DNA of 64,000 nucleotides from Streptomyces sp. NBC_01478 (GTDB lineage: Bacteria; Actinomycetota; Actinomycetes; Streptomycetales; Streptomycetaceae): the NCBI RefSeq assembly GCF_036227225.1, contig NZ_CP109444.1:9095501-9159500 (forward strand), given 5' to 3'. The translations under genes and the position numbers were made by a program. Positions within the stretch are counted from its first letter, which is position 1. Every line of letters starts with the position of its first letter. Positions 17,191 through 25,123 of this stretch are shown piece by piece. The notes beneath the pieces were generated by a model. That model was not told where the DNA came from and ran no database searches. It worked only from the letters and a program-made list of their open reading frames with translations.

Positions 17191-18270
17191 ATGAGACGTT
17201 TCAACATCGCCTTGCTGGCTGCGCTGACCCTGAGCACCGCCCTGTCGGCCGCACCCGCCCGGGCCCACGACCGCACGCCCCCGCTCGGCATCGCCGACTG
17301 CACCGCGACCGCCTGCCACTTCGACGTCCCGCCCGGCACCTACGACGTCACGGTCCGCCTCGGCGGCGAGAGCGCGGCGAGTACGGCCGTCACCGGCGAG
17401 ACCCGGCGCTCCCTGCTCCCCGAGACGGCCACCGCCGCCGGGCAGACCGTGACGCGCGGCTTCACCGTGAACGTCCGCACCCCCGAGGGCGAGCCCACCG
17501 GCCCCGACGGCACCCCCGGCCTCGACCTCGCCCTCGGCGGCACCGCACCCGCACTCGCCGACATCCGGGTCACCCCCGCCCTCCCCCACGGTCGAATGCG
17601 CTCGCGCGGGGGGACCCCCATCGCCCGCCAGATCATCCTGATCGGCGACTCCACGGTCTGCGACCAACCGGGCGACCCGTACTCCGGCTGGGGCCAACAG
17701 CTCCCGCAGTTCCTGAAGAAGGGCGTGTCCGTCGCCAACTACGCGGATTCCGGGGAGAGTACGGTCACCTACCTGGAGAATCCCTTGCTGTGGGGGACAG
17801 TTCAGCCACTGATCCACCCCGGTGACCTCGTCCTCGTCCAACTCGCCCACAACGACAAGACGACCGACGAGGCGACGTATCGCGCGAACTTGGAAACGCT
17901 CGTCGGGGGTATACGGGACATGGGAGGCCGACCGGTACTCGTGACACCGATCGTCCGCCGCTGGTTCAATGCCGACGGCACACTGAACAACGGCACCGCC
18001 CTGCTGGTGAACGGACTCGGCGTGGATCTGCCGGGCGTCGTCCGCTCGGTCGCCGCCGCCGAGGGAGTAACGCTGATCGATCTCACGGCGCAGACCAAGG
18101 CGCTGGTGGAATCGCTGGGAGTGGAAGGCTCCAAGGCGATCTATCTCTACAACGAGAAGAAGGACAACACGCACACCTCCGCGCAGGGGGCCACGGTGTA
18201 CGCGGGCCTGGTCCGCGACGCACTCGTCGCCGGGCATCTGCTGCCGGAGAGCCGGGTACGAGTGGGGTGA
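17191..18270 (+). CDS. Secreted rhamnogalacturonan acetylesterase (CE12, SGNH hydrolase)
   Basis: About 359 residues after a signal peptide (IALLAALTLSTALSAAPARA). It removes acetyl groups from rhamnogalacturonan I so that the lyase can act. An N-terminal beta-domain of about 120 residues is followed by the SGNH domain: block I IILIGDSTVCD with the nucleophile Ser near residue 154, the Gly block YADSGESTV, the Asn block VQLAHNDKT, and the C-terminal DNTHTSAQGA with catalytic Asp and His. I start it at the ATG at 17191, where GGAGGAG lies upstream and the signal peptide begins; the frame opens earlier. Divergent from PL4 with shared palindromes, so the two are probably co-regulated. Confidence 0.92.
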   Translation: MRRFNIALLAALTLSTALSAAPARAHDRTPPLGIADCTATACHFDVPPGTYDVTVRLGGESAASTAVTGETRRSLLPETATAAGQTVTRGFTVNVRTPEGEPTGPDGTPGLDLALGGTAPALADIRVTPALPHGRMRSRGGTPIARQIILIGDSTVCDQPGDPYSGWGQQLPQFLKKGVSVANYADSGESTVTYLENPLLWGTVQPLIHPGDLVLVQLAHNDKTTDEATYRANLETLVGGIRDMGGRPVLVTPIVRRWFNADGTLNNGTALLVNGLGVDLPGVVRSVAAAEGVTLIDLTAQTKALVESLGVEGSKAIYLYNEKKDNTHTSAQGATVYAGLVRDALVAGHLLPESRVRVG

Positions 18271-18283
18271 GACCCGAAAGACC

Positions 18284-18319
18284 CCTGGGGCGTTCCGACC
18301 GGAACCGGGGCGCCCCAGG
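18284..18319 (+). terminator. Strong hairpin between acetylesterase and DUF2264 genes
   Basis: CCTGGGGCG (18284-18292) pairs with CGCCCCAGG (18311-18319), and inside it GTTCC pairs with GGAAC around a GACC loop. It lies 14 bp after the acetylesterase stop and 30 bp before the next start, so it can end the first transcript or attenuate the second gene. Confidence 0.75.
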
Positions 18320-18348
18320 TTCCACTCGTCACCAGCGAAAGCGAGCCG

Positions 18349-20055
18349 ATGCGACTGCCGCCCGACGACCGCGAGTTGAGCCCGCGCACCGGCTACGCCC
18401 GCACCCACTGGGAGACGGCCGCCGACGCCCTCCTCGCCGCCGTGGAGCCGTACGCCACCGAGGACCGCGCGCTCTACCACCTCCCCGGCCCGCACACGAG
18501 CTGGTCCGGCGGCCTCTCCGACGGCCTGGAGGGCTACGCCCGCACCCTGCTGCTGGCCGCCTTCCGCCGTGACGAGACGGCCCTGGAGCGGTACGCCGAC
18601 GGACTCGCGGCGGGCGTCGCGGGCGTCTGGCCCCGCATCGAGGACCGCAGCCAGCCCCTGGTCGAGGCGGCCTCGATCGCCCTCGCCCTGCGTCTCACCC
18701 GCCCCCTCCTCTGGGACCGCCTCGACGAGCCCGTACGACAGCGCGCGGCGGCCTGGCTCGCCGACGCCCTCACCGCCGAACCCTGGCCCTGCAACTGGGA
18801 GTTGTTCCCCGTCACGGTGGGCGGCTTCCTCCAGGAGATCGGCCACGAGCCCGACGCCTCCAGCAAGGCGATCGACCGGGGTCTGTCGCGCATCGAGGAC
18901 TGGTACGTCGGCGACGGCTGGTACACGGACGGCGACGGCCGCAAGTTCGACTACTACAACGGCTGGGCCATGCACCTCTACCCGGTCCTGCACGCCTGGC
19001 TCGCCGACGACCCCCGACTCCTCGACCTGTACGGCAGCCGCCTGGAACGCCATCTCGCCGACTACGCCCGCCTGTTCAGCGCCGACGGCGCCCCGATGCA
19101 CCAGGGCCGGTCCCTCACCTACCGCTTCGCGACGACGGCTCCGCTGTGGCTGGGCGCGCTCACGGGCCGTACGCCACTGTCGCCGGGGGAGACGCGACGG
19201 CTGGCCTCGGGTGCCCTGAAGTACTTCCTGGAGCGCGGCGCGGTCGACGACCACGGCCTGCTGACCCTCGGCTGGCACGGCCCCAACGAGGCTGTCCTGC
19301 AAGGCTATTCGGGCCCCGCGTCCCCGTACTGGGCCAGCAAGGGCTTCCTCGGCCTGCTCCTCCCACCGGACCACGAGGTGTGGACGGCGGCCGAGGAACC
19401 GGGCCCGGCGGAACGGACGGACGCGACCACGGCGATCGCGCCCGCCAACTGGCTGCTCCAGTCGACGAGTTCGGACGGTGTCGTCCGCCTCCACAACCAC
19501 GGCAGCGAGGACGTCCGCTACGACCCGTACTACACGCGCCTCGCCTACTCCACGGCTACGGCGCCCTCGTCGTCGTACGACAACAGCGTGATCGTCTGCG
19601 GCGATCCGAGCCGTACGGACATCGTGCCGTTGGGGGTGGGGGAGGGCTGGGTGGCCTCCCGGCACACGGCGGCCGAGGGTGCCCGGGTGGTCAGCCTGGT
19701 GGTGGCCGAGGGTGCGGTGGAGGTGCGGGCGCATCTGGTGGTGGGTGCGGACGCGGGGACGTCGGTCCGCGTCACGGGGTGGTCGGCGGAGGACGGGCTG
19801 GACGCCGAACTCGTCTCCCTGCACGGCCTGTTGGACGGTGAGGGTGTCGTCGGTGGCGGGCCCGCCCTGTTCGTCGCCCTGGTCCGGCTCACCGCTGAGC
19901 CGGACCCCCGTTCCCTCGCGGAACTGGTGTCCGTGGAGGTCGACGGGGATCACGGCGTGTCCGTTCAGTGGGCCGGAGGCAGGCGGACGAACTACCGGTT
20001 CACGGAGTCAGCCGGGCTATGCGGAGACTCGTCGTGGTCGGTGACGCCCCGTTGA
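18349..20055 (+). CDS. DUF2264 protein (GH154-type, probable glycan hydrolase)
   Basis: 568 residues without a signal peptide. The sequence matches DUF2264 from near its start: THWETAADALL, YHLPGPHTSWSGGLSDGLEG, PLVEAASIALALRL, WELFPVTVGGFLQEIG, WYVGDGWYTDGDGRKFDYYNGWAMHLYP and QGRSLTYRF. These aromatic and acidic segments form an alpha/alpha-barrel; relatives are found in rhamnogalacturonan gene clusters, and members are now grouped with the CAZy family GH154, for which beta-glucuronidase activity has been described in Bacteroides. Its place right after rhamnogalacturonan acetylesterase supports a role on imported pectin fragments in the cytoplasm. The 3' end overlaps the convergent gene by 56 bp, an unusually long overlap. 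Exact activity is inference. Confidence 0.85.
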   Translation: MRLPPDDRELSPRTGYARTHWETAADALLAAVEPYATEDRALYHLPGPHTSWSGGLSDGLEGYARTLLLAAFRRDETALERYADGLAAGVAGVWPRIEDRSQPLVEAASIALALRLTRPLLWDRLDEPVRQRAAAWLADALTAEPWPCNWELFPVTVGGFLQEIGHEPDASSKAIDRGLSRIEDWYVGDGWYTDGDGRKFDYYNGWAMHLYPVLHAWLADDPRLLDLYGSRLERHLADYARLFSADGAPMHQGRSLTYRFATTAPLWLGALTGRTPLSPGETRRLASGALKYFLERGAVDDHGLLTLGWHGPNEAVLQGYSGPASPYWASKGFLGLLLPPDHEVWTAAEEPGPAERTDATTAIAPANWLLQSTSSDGVVRLHNHGSEDVRYDPYYTRLAYSTATAPSSSYDNSVIVCGDPSRTDIVPLGVGEGWVASRHTAAEGARVVSLVVAEGAVEVRAHLVVGADAGTSVRVTGWSAEDGLDAELVSLHGLLDGEGVVGGGPALFVALVRLTAEPDPRSLAELVSVEVDGDHGVSVQWAGGRRTNYRFTESAGLCGDSSWSVTPR

Positions 20056-21565
20056 GCGGGGTCGCGTAGGTCGGCGTGACCGGGGCGTAGGCCCAGGTCA
20101 GCGTGCCGTTCTTGAGGACCGCGATGTCGCCGCTGATCCGGGCGCTCACCACCTTGTCCGCGCTCTGGAACTTGCCGTTCCAGTCGATGAGCCGCAGATG
20201 GGTGCCCGTGAAGGTGCCGGTGCAGGTGCCGGCCGCGCACTTCGCGCCCTTCAGGGACTCCCAGGAGACCAGGAGACGGTCCTTGCCGTACGGGGCCACG
20301 TGCACGTTGACGTTCTCGGTGCCCGCCGCGCTGGTCAGGTAAATCGCCTTGCCGGGGCCGGAGTTGCGGTTCGCCATGAAGGCGACGGCGACCTGGTGGG
20401 TGCTCGTCTTCGGGGTGACCGTCCAGCCGCGTCCGCTGGAGTCGGCGGAGTTCTTCTTGGCCGACGCGGCGCCACGGGAGGCGAAGGCGGTGGCGTACCG
20501 GCCGCTCGCCGACTTCACCAGGTCACCGGTGCGGCCGGGGAAGGTACCACCGCAGTACCCTGCCCAGCACTGCTCGCGCTGCACGACCGGCGCGACGTCC
20601 GGGGCGCCGATCCCGGTGGAGACGAACAGGCCCGAGCGCCAGTCGTCGAAGCAGAGCGAGGTGAACGCGCCGGTGGTCTCCGCGTGCAGCGCGATGCCCT
20701 CGTTGTGGCTGCAGCCCCAGCTCCAACCACCGCTCAGCTTGGCGCCCTTGGCGCTGATGTAGGCCAACTTGTCGCCGAAGTGGCCGTCCGCGAAACCGCC
20801 CGCGCCGTGCACGACGAAGTACGCGCCGTACTTGCTGCCGTTCCAGGTGAGTTGGCCGTCGAGACCCGGGGAGGTGTCGTTCGAGGCGGTGCCGGTGAGC
20901 TTGGTGGAGAAGGTCTGCCTGCCGTTCGTGTAGCGGACGATCGCGGCGGCCGTCTCCTTCCACTTGTTGGTGTCGGCCACCCGCGTGAGCAGCGCGAACC
21001 CGTCGTTGTGCGCGACCAGACCGCCCACCTCCTTGGCACCCTTGACGACCGTGTCGGCGCCCGAGCGCAGGCCTGCGGCGTTCAGCGGGGTCACATGGAC
21101 GCCGTCGGCGGCGGGCCAGGCCACGCGCAGGGTGCCGTTCGGGGCCACGGCCGTGGTCGTACGGGTCCACTGGCGGGTGTTGTTGTAACCGGCCGTCAGG
21201 TAAGGGAACTTGGCGGCGAGCGCCACCGTGGTGCTGGTCGGGGTGAGCGTGCCGGTCGCGGCCTTGGTGGCCGTCGCGGTCCTGGCGGCGGCCGCGGGCG
21301 TGGTCTTCGGGGTGGTCTGCGCGGAGACCGAGGCGGACGGGGACGAGGCCGAGGTCGCCGTACCGGAGGTGGTGGTGGACGCGGAGGCCGACGCGGTGGC
21401 TCCGGCCGAGGCCGAGTCGCCGCTGGCGGAGCCCTTCGTCGCCGCGGTCGCGTACCACGCGCCGCCCAGCAGGGCCGCGACGGCGAGCGAGCCCGCGAGC
21501 GGCTTGCGGGCGATACGGCGGCGGGAGCGGCGACGGTGCGTCGTGGTGCGTCTTGCGTTGGTCAT
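20000..21565 (-). CDS. Secreted protein of unknown function with S/T/A-rich linker
   Basis: About 521 residues. The N-terminus is very basic (HRRRSRRRIARKPL) and is followed by one hydrophobic helix (AGSLAVAALLGGAWYATAA), then about 80 residues of Ser/Thr/Ala linker, so the protein is exported or membrane-tethered. The remaining 390 residues show repeated short beta-rich units with phrases such as DGFALLTRVADT, LTWNGSKYGAYFVVHG, WSWGCSHNEGIALHAET and YGKDRLLVSWES, which look like a beta-propeller. Two close Cys pairs (CWAGYCGG, CAAGTC) may form disulphides. I do not recognise a catalytic family. Start at 21565 is set by GGGGG just before ATG and the shared leader motif. It lies at the end of the pectin block. 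Confidence 0.82.
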   Translation of the reverse strand: MTNARRTTTHRRRSRRRIARKPLAGSLAVAALLGGAWYATAATKGSASGDSASAGATASASASTTTSGTATSASSPSASVSAQTTPKTTPAAAARTATATKAATGTLTPTSTTVALAAKFPYLTAGYNNTRQWTRTTTAVAPNGTLRVAWPAADGVHVTPLNAAGLRSGADTVVKGAKEVGGLVAHNDGFALLTRVADTNKWKETAAAIVRYTNGRQTFSTKLTGTASNDTSPGLDGQLTWNGSKYGAYFVVHGAGGFADGHFGDKLAYISAKGAKLSGGWSWGCSHNEGIALHAETTGAFTSLCFDDWRSGLFVSTGIGAPDVAPVVQREQCWAGYCGGTFPGRTGDLVKSASGRYATAFASRGAASAKKNSADSSGRGWTVTPKTSTHQVAVAFMANRNSGPGKAIYLTSAAGTENVNVHVAPYGKDRLLVSWESLKGAKCAAGTCTGTFTGTHLRLIDWNGKFQSADKVVSARISGDIAVLKNGTLTWAYAPVTPTYATPLNGASPTTTSLRIARLTP

Positions 21566-21608
21566 GCCCCCAAGTCGCCGCCCGCGCGGGGGAGGTTGCC
21601 GTCGTACC
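21566..21608 (-). promoter_or_regulatory. Leader motif before the secreted unknown protein
   Basis: On the minus strand: CGGCAACCTCCC, a G/C-rich segment, then CGGCGACTTG, GGGGC and ATGAC. Compared with the pectinesterase leader, the blocks CGGCAAC, TCCC and CGGCGACTTG, and the GGC directly before ATGAC, are identical. The encoded N-termini are also alike (MT, then HRR and a run of Arg). Confidence 0.6.
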
Positions 21609-21631
21609 GGGCGCATTTTCTCGATGGCCGG

Positions 21632-21721
21632 CGGAGATGAGACCGGCTCCACAGCCCGGGCGGGCCCATCCTGGTACGTTGGATGCATTCCTGGGTATCA
21701 GACCCTGTGGACTCATCTCCG
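21632..21721 (+). promoter_or_regulatory. Long-range inverted repeat (structured leader) before the Nudix gene
   Basis: CGGAGATGAG (21632-21641) is the exact complement of CTCATCTCCG (21712-21721). Inside it CCACAG (21649-21654) pairs with CTGTGG (21705-21710). The element ends 10 bp before the GAGGA ribosome-binding site of the Nudix gene. If transcribed it makes a roughly 90-base structured leader; as DNA it could be a bipartite operator. Confidence 0.55.
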
Positions 21722-21739
21722 GCGAGGGACCGAGGAACC

Positions 21740-22168
21740 ATGACCATGGAACCCGGCGACAAGCGACTGGCGGCCGCCGTCGTGATGGACGACGACGGGC
21801 GCGTACTTCTGGTGCGCCGCAGCGCATCCGAGCGGTTCCTGCCGTGTGTGTGGGGCGTTCCGTGCGGAAAGCTGGAGCCGGGCGAGCTGCCCGAGGACGG
21901 CGCGCTGCGGGAGCTGAAGGAAGAGACCGGGCTGCTCGGCGAGATCGTCCGCAAGATCGGCGAGTCGTCCTTCGTGAGCGAGTACCGAGGCCACGAGACC
22001 AAGAACTGGCAGGACAACTTCCTGGTCAGGCCGCTGTCCCGGGACATCACCCTCCCCGAGCCCGACCAGGCGTACCGCTGGCTCCCGCCGGCCGAGCTCG
22101 CCAGTGCCGGCATCGACATCGACGCGTACAACCTGGACGTCGTACGCCAGGCCCTCACGAACTTCTGA
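21740..22168 (+). CDS. Nudix hydrolase
   Basis: 142 residues. The Nudix box is complete: GKLEPGELPEDGALRELKEE (G-x5-E-x7-RE-x2-EE), so a functional metal-dependent diphosphohydrolase on a nucleotide-linked substrate is expected. LLVRRSASERFLPCVWGVPCG precedes the box as in many sanitising or sugar-nucleotide Nudix enzymes. I start at the ATG at 21740 with GAGGA 4-8 bases upstream; the frame opens 57 bases earlier. The 3' end overlaps the convergent cupin gene by 14 bp. A structured inverted repeat lies upstream. Substrate not predictable. Confidence 0.92.
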   Translation: MTMEPGDKRLAAAVVMDDDGRVLLVRRSASERFLPCVWGVPCGKLEPGELPEDGALRELKEETGLLGEIVRKIGESSFVSEYRGHETKNWQDNFLVRPLSRDITLPEPDQAYRWLPPAELASAGIDIDAYNLDVVRQALTNF

Positions 22169-22880
22169 GCGACTCGGCCAGACCGGTCAGCACGCCCAGA
22201 TAGTCCCGCACGTCGAGCGGCACCTTCACCACCGCCCCCGGATGCGGGCCCGCCGCCGTGAACACATCGGTGTGGCGCAGCCGTTCGGCGCCCGTCTCCA
22301 GGAACAGCGTCACGGTCGGTACGTCCGTGTCGCACCAGGCCCGGTGCAGGGTGTGCGCCGGCAGGGCGTAGGCGCTGCCCGCCGCGTACTGCCCCACATG
22401 CGTCAGCCGCAGCCGCGCGGGGCCTGTCGGCCGCAGCCGCCAGTCGGCGCTGTGCTCGGACAGCGACTCCTCGTAGCGGTCCGCCGTGATCCCGCCGTCG
22501 TCCCGCGCCTCGTACAGCTCCATGGCGAGCCGGCCCCTGACCACGTAAGAGGCAAGCGGGGAGCGGTGGTTGTGGATGTCCTCCGTACCGATCGCCGTCG
22601 CACCGGGGCGCCAGAAATGCGCGCGCAGCATGTGGCGCGGGCCGCCGTCGATCAGCAACAGCTTGTCGAAGCCCAGGACATGACGGTACGACAGCTTGGC
22701 GCAGGCCTCGGGATCGCCCGCGCCGGAGGCGAGTTCGGCGATCAGCTCCAACAGGCGGTCGGGGGAGCCCAGTTCGGCGACGACGGCACGGGCCGCACTC
22801 ACCGTACCGTGGTCGGACAGGTCGCCGTCCAGCGCCTCGGCCAGCAGCTTCCGCGCCGCCAGGATCTGCCGACCACCCAT
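22155..22880 (-). CDS. Cupin-fold protein, probable metal-binding
   Basis: About 241 residues, no signal peptide. The middle contains a cupin motif 1-like stretch, TEDIHNHRSPLASYVVRGRL near residue 105, with the HxH pair of metal-binding cupins, and later PAHTLHRAW, which can supply the third His of motif 2. The N-terminal 90 residues are helical. This layout resembles cysteine-dioxygenase-like cupins but I cannot name a reaction. The ATG at 22880 has GAGGAG upstream. It lies 22 bp after the stop of the toroid membrane protein gene, on the same strand, so the two form a two-gene operon that converges on the Nudix gene. Confidence 0.75.
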   Translation of the reverse strand: MGGRQILAARKLLAEALDGDLSDHGTVSAARAVVAELGSPDRLLELIAELASGAGDPEACAKLSYRHVLGFDKLLLIDGGPRHMLRAHFWRPGATAIGTEDIHNHRSPLASYVVRGRLAMELYEARDDGGITADRYEESLSEHSADWRLRPTGPARLRLTHVGQYAAGSAYALPAHTLHRAWCDTDVPTVTLFLETGAERLRHTDVFTAAGPHPGAVVKVPLDVRDYLGVLTGLAESLRSS

Positions 22881-22902
22881 GCACCCACTCCTCAACTCCG
22901 GC

Positions 22903-24312
22903 TCACACCGCACTCGTTCGAGTATCCGGCTGATACATCCATACGGCATGTGCGCGCAGCGCCGAAAGGCCTTGATAGGTCATCCAGATGGGCTGACGCA
23001 TTTCCTCGGTCGTGAACGCGGATCCGTTCCGGCTCCAGGACCAGATGCCGTCGCTCTGCGCCGCCCACACCGCGCCCGCCGCCCCGTCCAGCCGCTCCCG
23101 CCACGCCTCCTCAACGCCGTCCTGCCGCGCGATCTCCCGGGCGCCCGGGGTGAGCAGCGCGCGCACGATCCAACTCGCGGTGAAATGGCGGACGTTCAGC
23201 ACCTCATGGTGCGAGGAGTCGTCCGGATGGCGTCGGCGCACCTCCTCGCGCAGGTTCGCCAGGTCGCCGCAACCGTCGTGCGCGGTCTCCGGGCACGCCA
23301 GCAGCCAGCGCACCCCGTCCTCCCGCGCCGAACGCTCCACGGGCCCCTCGCCCAGCACCCGGGCCGCCCGGTCCAGGGCGACCACGGCCTGCGCGGTGTG
23401 CAGGGCCGAGGGCTGAGCGGGATGCGCGGCCCAGGGCGGCGGCGTGAGGCGGTGGCTCCAGCAGCGGCGGTGCTGGCGCCCGGGGTCGGGGAACGCGCCG
23501 TCGACCAGGGCGTCCCGCAGCATGGGAAGCGTCGGCGCGTCGGGTCCCGCGCGCAGCAGCCCCCGCATCACCGTGGTGACGACATGGGTCAACGCCCGCC
23601 CCGTACTGTCGAGTTCAAGGGTGAAGCCGGCCTCACAGCGCGCCACCTCGTCCGCCAGCCTCTCGCGCGAGGCACCCGCCCGGGCCAGCGCGCCCAGCAC
23701 CATCGCGGTGACCTCCGGACGGGCCACGGACCCCTGCGAACGGGCCGACCAGCCGCCGCCCTGCAGCCGTAGCCGCCACAGCGTGTCGATGAGATCGCCG
23801 GTGTGCAGCCGCCCGTCCGGCACGCCCAGGTCCAGCACGATGTGCAGCCCGTACGCGGTGGCCAGCGAGGTCGGCCGGGCCGGGCCGTCCAGCTCCTGGA
23901 GGGAGTGCGGCCAGCCGACGAGACGGCCGCGCACCGGGTCGTCGACCTCGGCGATCTGCGCGGCGAGCGTGTCGTAGGCCGACGCGAACAGGTGCGGCAG
24001 CGGGCCGGGGGCGGGCGCGGCCGGGGGAGCGGGGACGGTGCGGGCCGCGGGTCCGGACGTACGGGCGCGGAGCAGGGCCGCCGCCAGCCAGGTCATCCCG
24101 GTCGTCGCCAGGCCGCTCAGCCCGGCGATCACATACTTGGCGGGCTCCCCGTCGATCGCGTCGGGCAGCACCCCGAACAGGAACTGGAACACCGCGTATC
24201 CGGCGGCCACACATCCGAACCGGCCCAGCCAGCCCACGAACCGGGACGGCGGGACGGGTCCGGGGGCCCCGGACGTTCTCAAGGGGCCGTGTCCCACCCG
24301 CTGTTGAGACAC
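22903..24312 (-). CDS. Membrane-anchored alpha/alpha-toroid (prenyltransferase/squalene-oxidase repeat-like) protein
   Basis: About 469 residues. Two membrane helices come first (RFGCVAAGYAVFQFLFGVLP and AGLSGLATTGMTWLAAALL), then a Pro/Ala linker, then a C-terminal helical repeat domain of some 340 residues. That domain has repeat signatures of the alpha/alpha6 barrel: LRLQGGGWSARSQGSVARPE (a Q-x3-G-W type turn), PLHTAQ-like ALHTAQAVVALDRAA and AQSDGIWSW. No DDTAD or DxDD catalytic motif is visible, so it is not a recognisable terpene cyclase. I start at the GTG at 24312 because GGGGGAGGGAG precedes it; an earlier GTG at 24375 lacks a site. Followed by the cupin gene. Function unknown. Confidence 0.7.
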   Translation of the reverse strand: MSQQRVGHGPLRTSGAPGPVPPSRFVGWLGRFGCVAAGYAVFQFLFGVLPDAIDGEPAKYVIAGLSGLATTGMTWLAAALLRARTSGPAARTVPAPPAAPAPGPLPHLFASAYDTLAAQIAEVDDPVRGRLVGWPHSLQELDGPARPTSLATAYGLHIVLDLGVPDGRLHTGDLIDTLWRLRLQGGGWSARSQGSVARPEVTAMVLGALARAGASRERLADEVARCEAGFTLELDSTGRALTHVVTTVMRGLLRAGPDAPTLPMLRDALVDGAFPDPGRQHRRCWSHRLTPPPWAAHPAQPSALHTAQAVVALDRAARVLGEGPVERSAREDGVRWLLACPETAHDGCGDLANLREEVRRRHPDDSSHHEVLNVRHFTASWIVRALLTPGAREIARQDGVEEAWRERLDGAAGAVWAAQSDGIWSWSRNGSAFTTEEMRQPIWMTYQGLSALRAHAVWMYQPDTRTSAV

Positions 24313-24412
24313 AGCGCGCTCCCTCCCCCAGGGTGGCACGTGACGTGCGCGAAGCTTCCAGTCTAAGTGGTCCACGGGGCACCTGGGGCGCGGACCGGAA
24401 CCGGCGTCTCCG

Positions 24413-25000
24413 TCAGCCCGCCCCGGACCCGGCCTCGCGGGGCCAGTGCGTCAACGCCACGTGCAGGGCTTCGACGGCCCGCTCCCAGGACCGCCGCACA
24501 TCACGCGGCGCCCCGAAGCCGCCCGCGGACTCCAGCGCGCAGTAGCCGTGGAACGTACTGCGCAACAGCCGTACGGCGTCGGTGAGATCGGGTTCCTCCA
24601 GGCCGTAGGCGCGCAGCAGGCCGTAGGTGATCTCTGCGGTGCGGCGCAGGGCCGGGGAGGCGGCGACGAGGGCCTGGTCGACGCGGATCTGGGTGGCCGC
24701 GTACCGGCCCGGGTGCTCCAGGGCGTAGTCCCGGTAGGCGTCGGCGAAGGCGGCCAGCGCCTCCCGGCCCGTGCGGCCGGCGACCGCGACGGCGATCCGC
24801 TCGACCAGCTCGCCGCCCGCGAGGAACGCGACCCGCGTGCGCAGATCCTGGAGGTTCTTGACGTGCGAGTACAGACTCGCGTCCTTCACGCCGAAGCCGC
24901 GGGCCAGGGCGGACAGGCTGACGTTCTCGAAGCCGACCTCGTCGGCGAGGTCGGCGGCGGCCGCCACGATCCGGTCGGGGGTGAGTCCCGCACGCGCCAC
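24413..25000 (-). CDS. TetR-family regulator
   Basis: 195 residues. The helix-turn-helix is LSALARGFGVKDASLYSHVK near residues 28-48, within the typical TetR start TPDRIVAAAADLADEVGFENVS. The C-terminal part (YGLLRAYGLEEPDLTDAVRLLRSTFHGYCALESAGGFG) is of the WHG / TetR_C_33 type. GTG start at 25000 with AGGAGAGG upstream. Divergent from the YhgE-like membrane protein gene with 123 bp between them, the standard arrangement of a TetR repressor and its target. No clear palindrome stands out there apart from GGTAACC at 25028-25034. Confidence 0.93.
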   Translation of the reverse strand: MARAGLTPDRIVAAAADLADEVGFENVSLSALARGFGVKDASLYSHVKNLQDLRTRVAFLAGGELVERIAVAVAGRTGREALAAFADAYRDYALEHPGRYAATQIRVDQALVAASPALRRTAEITYGLLRAYGLEEPDLTDAVRLLRSTFHGYCALESAGGFGAPRDVRRSWERAVEALHVALTHWPREAGSGAG

Positions 25001-25123
25001 GGCCCACCACCTCTCCTCTGACCTGCGGTAACCAGAGCCCCTAGGACAATAGCCAATAACAAGAGCGGGCTCCGGCGCGTTTCCGCACCGCCCCACCGGA
25101 CTCCGGCAGCAGACTTGCCCACC

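Noticed and set aside
15946..19953. 1335-codon leftward open frame
   Set aside because: It is a shadow frame crossing PL4, the acetylesterase and DUF2264 genes, with Arg/Gly-rich nonsense composition.
22903..24312. Terpene cyclase or squalene-hopene cyclase
   Set aside because: Repeat turns resemble that fold, but no DxDD, DDxxD or similar catalytic motif is present and membrane helices precede the domain.
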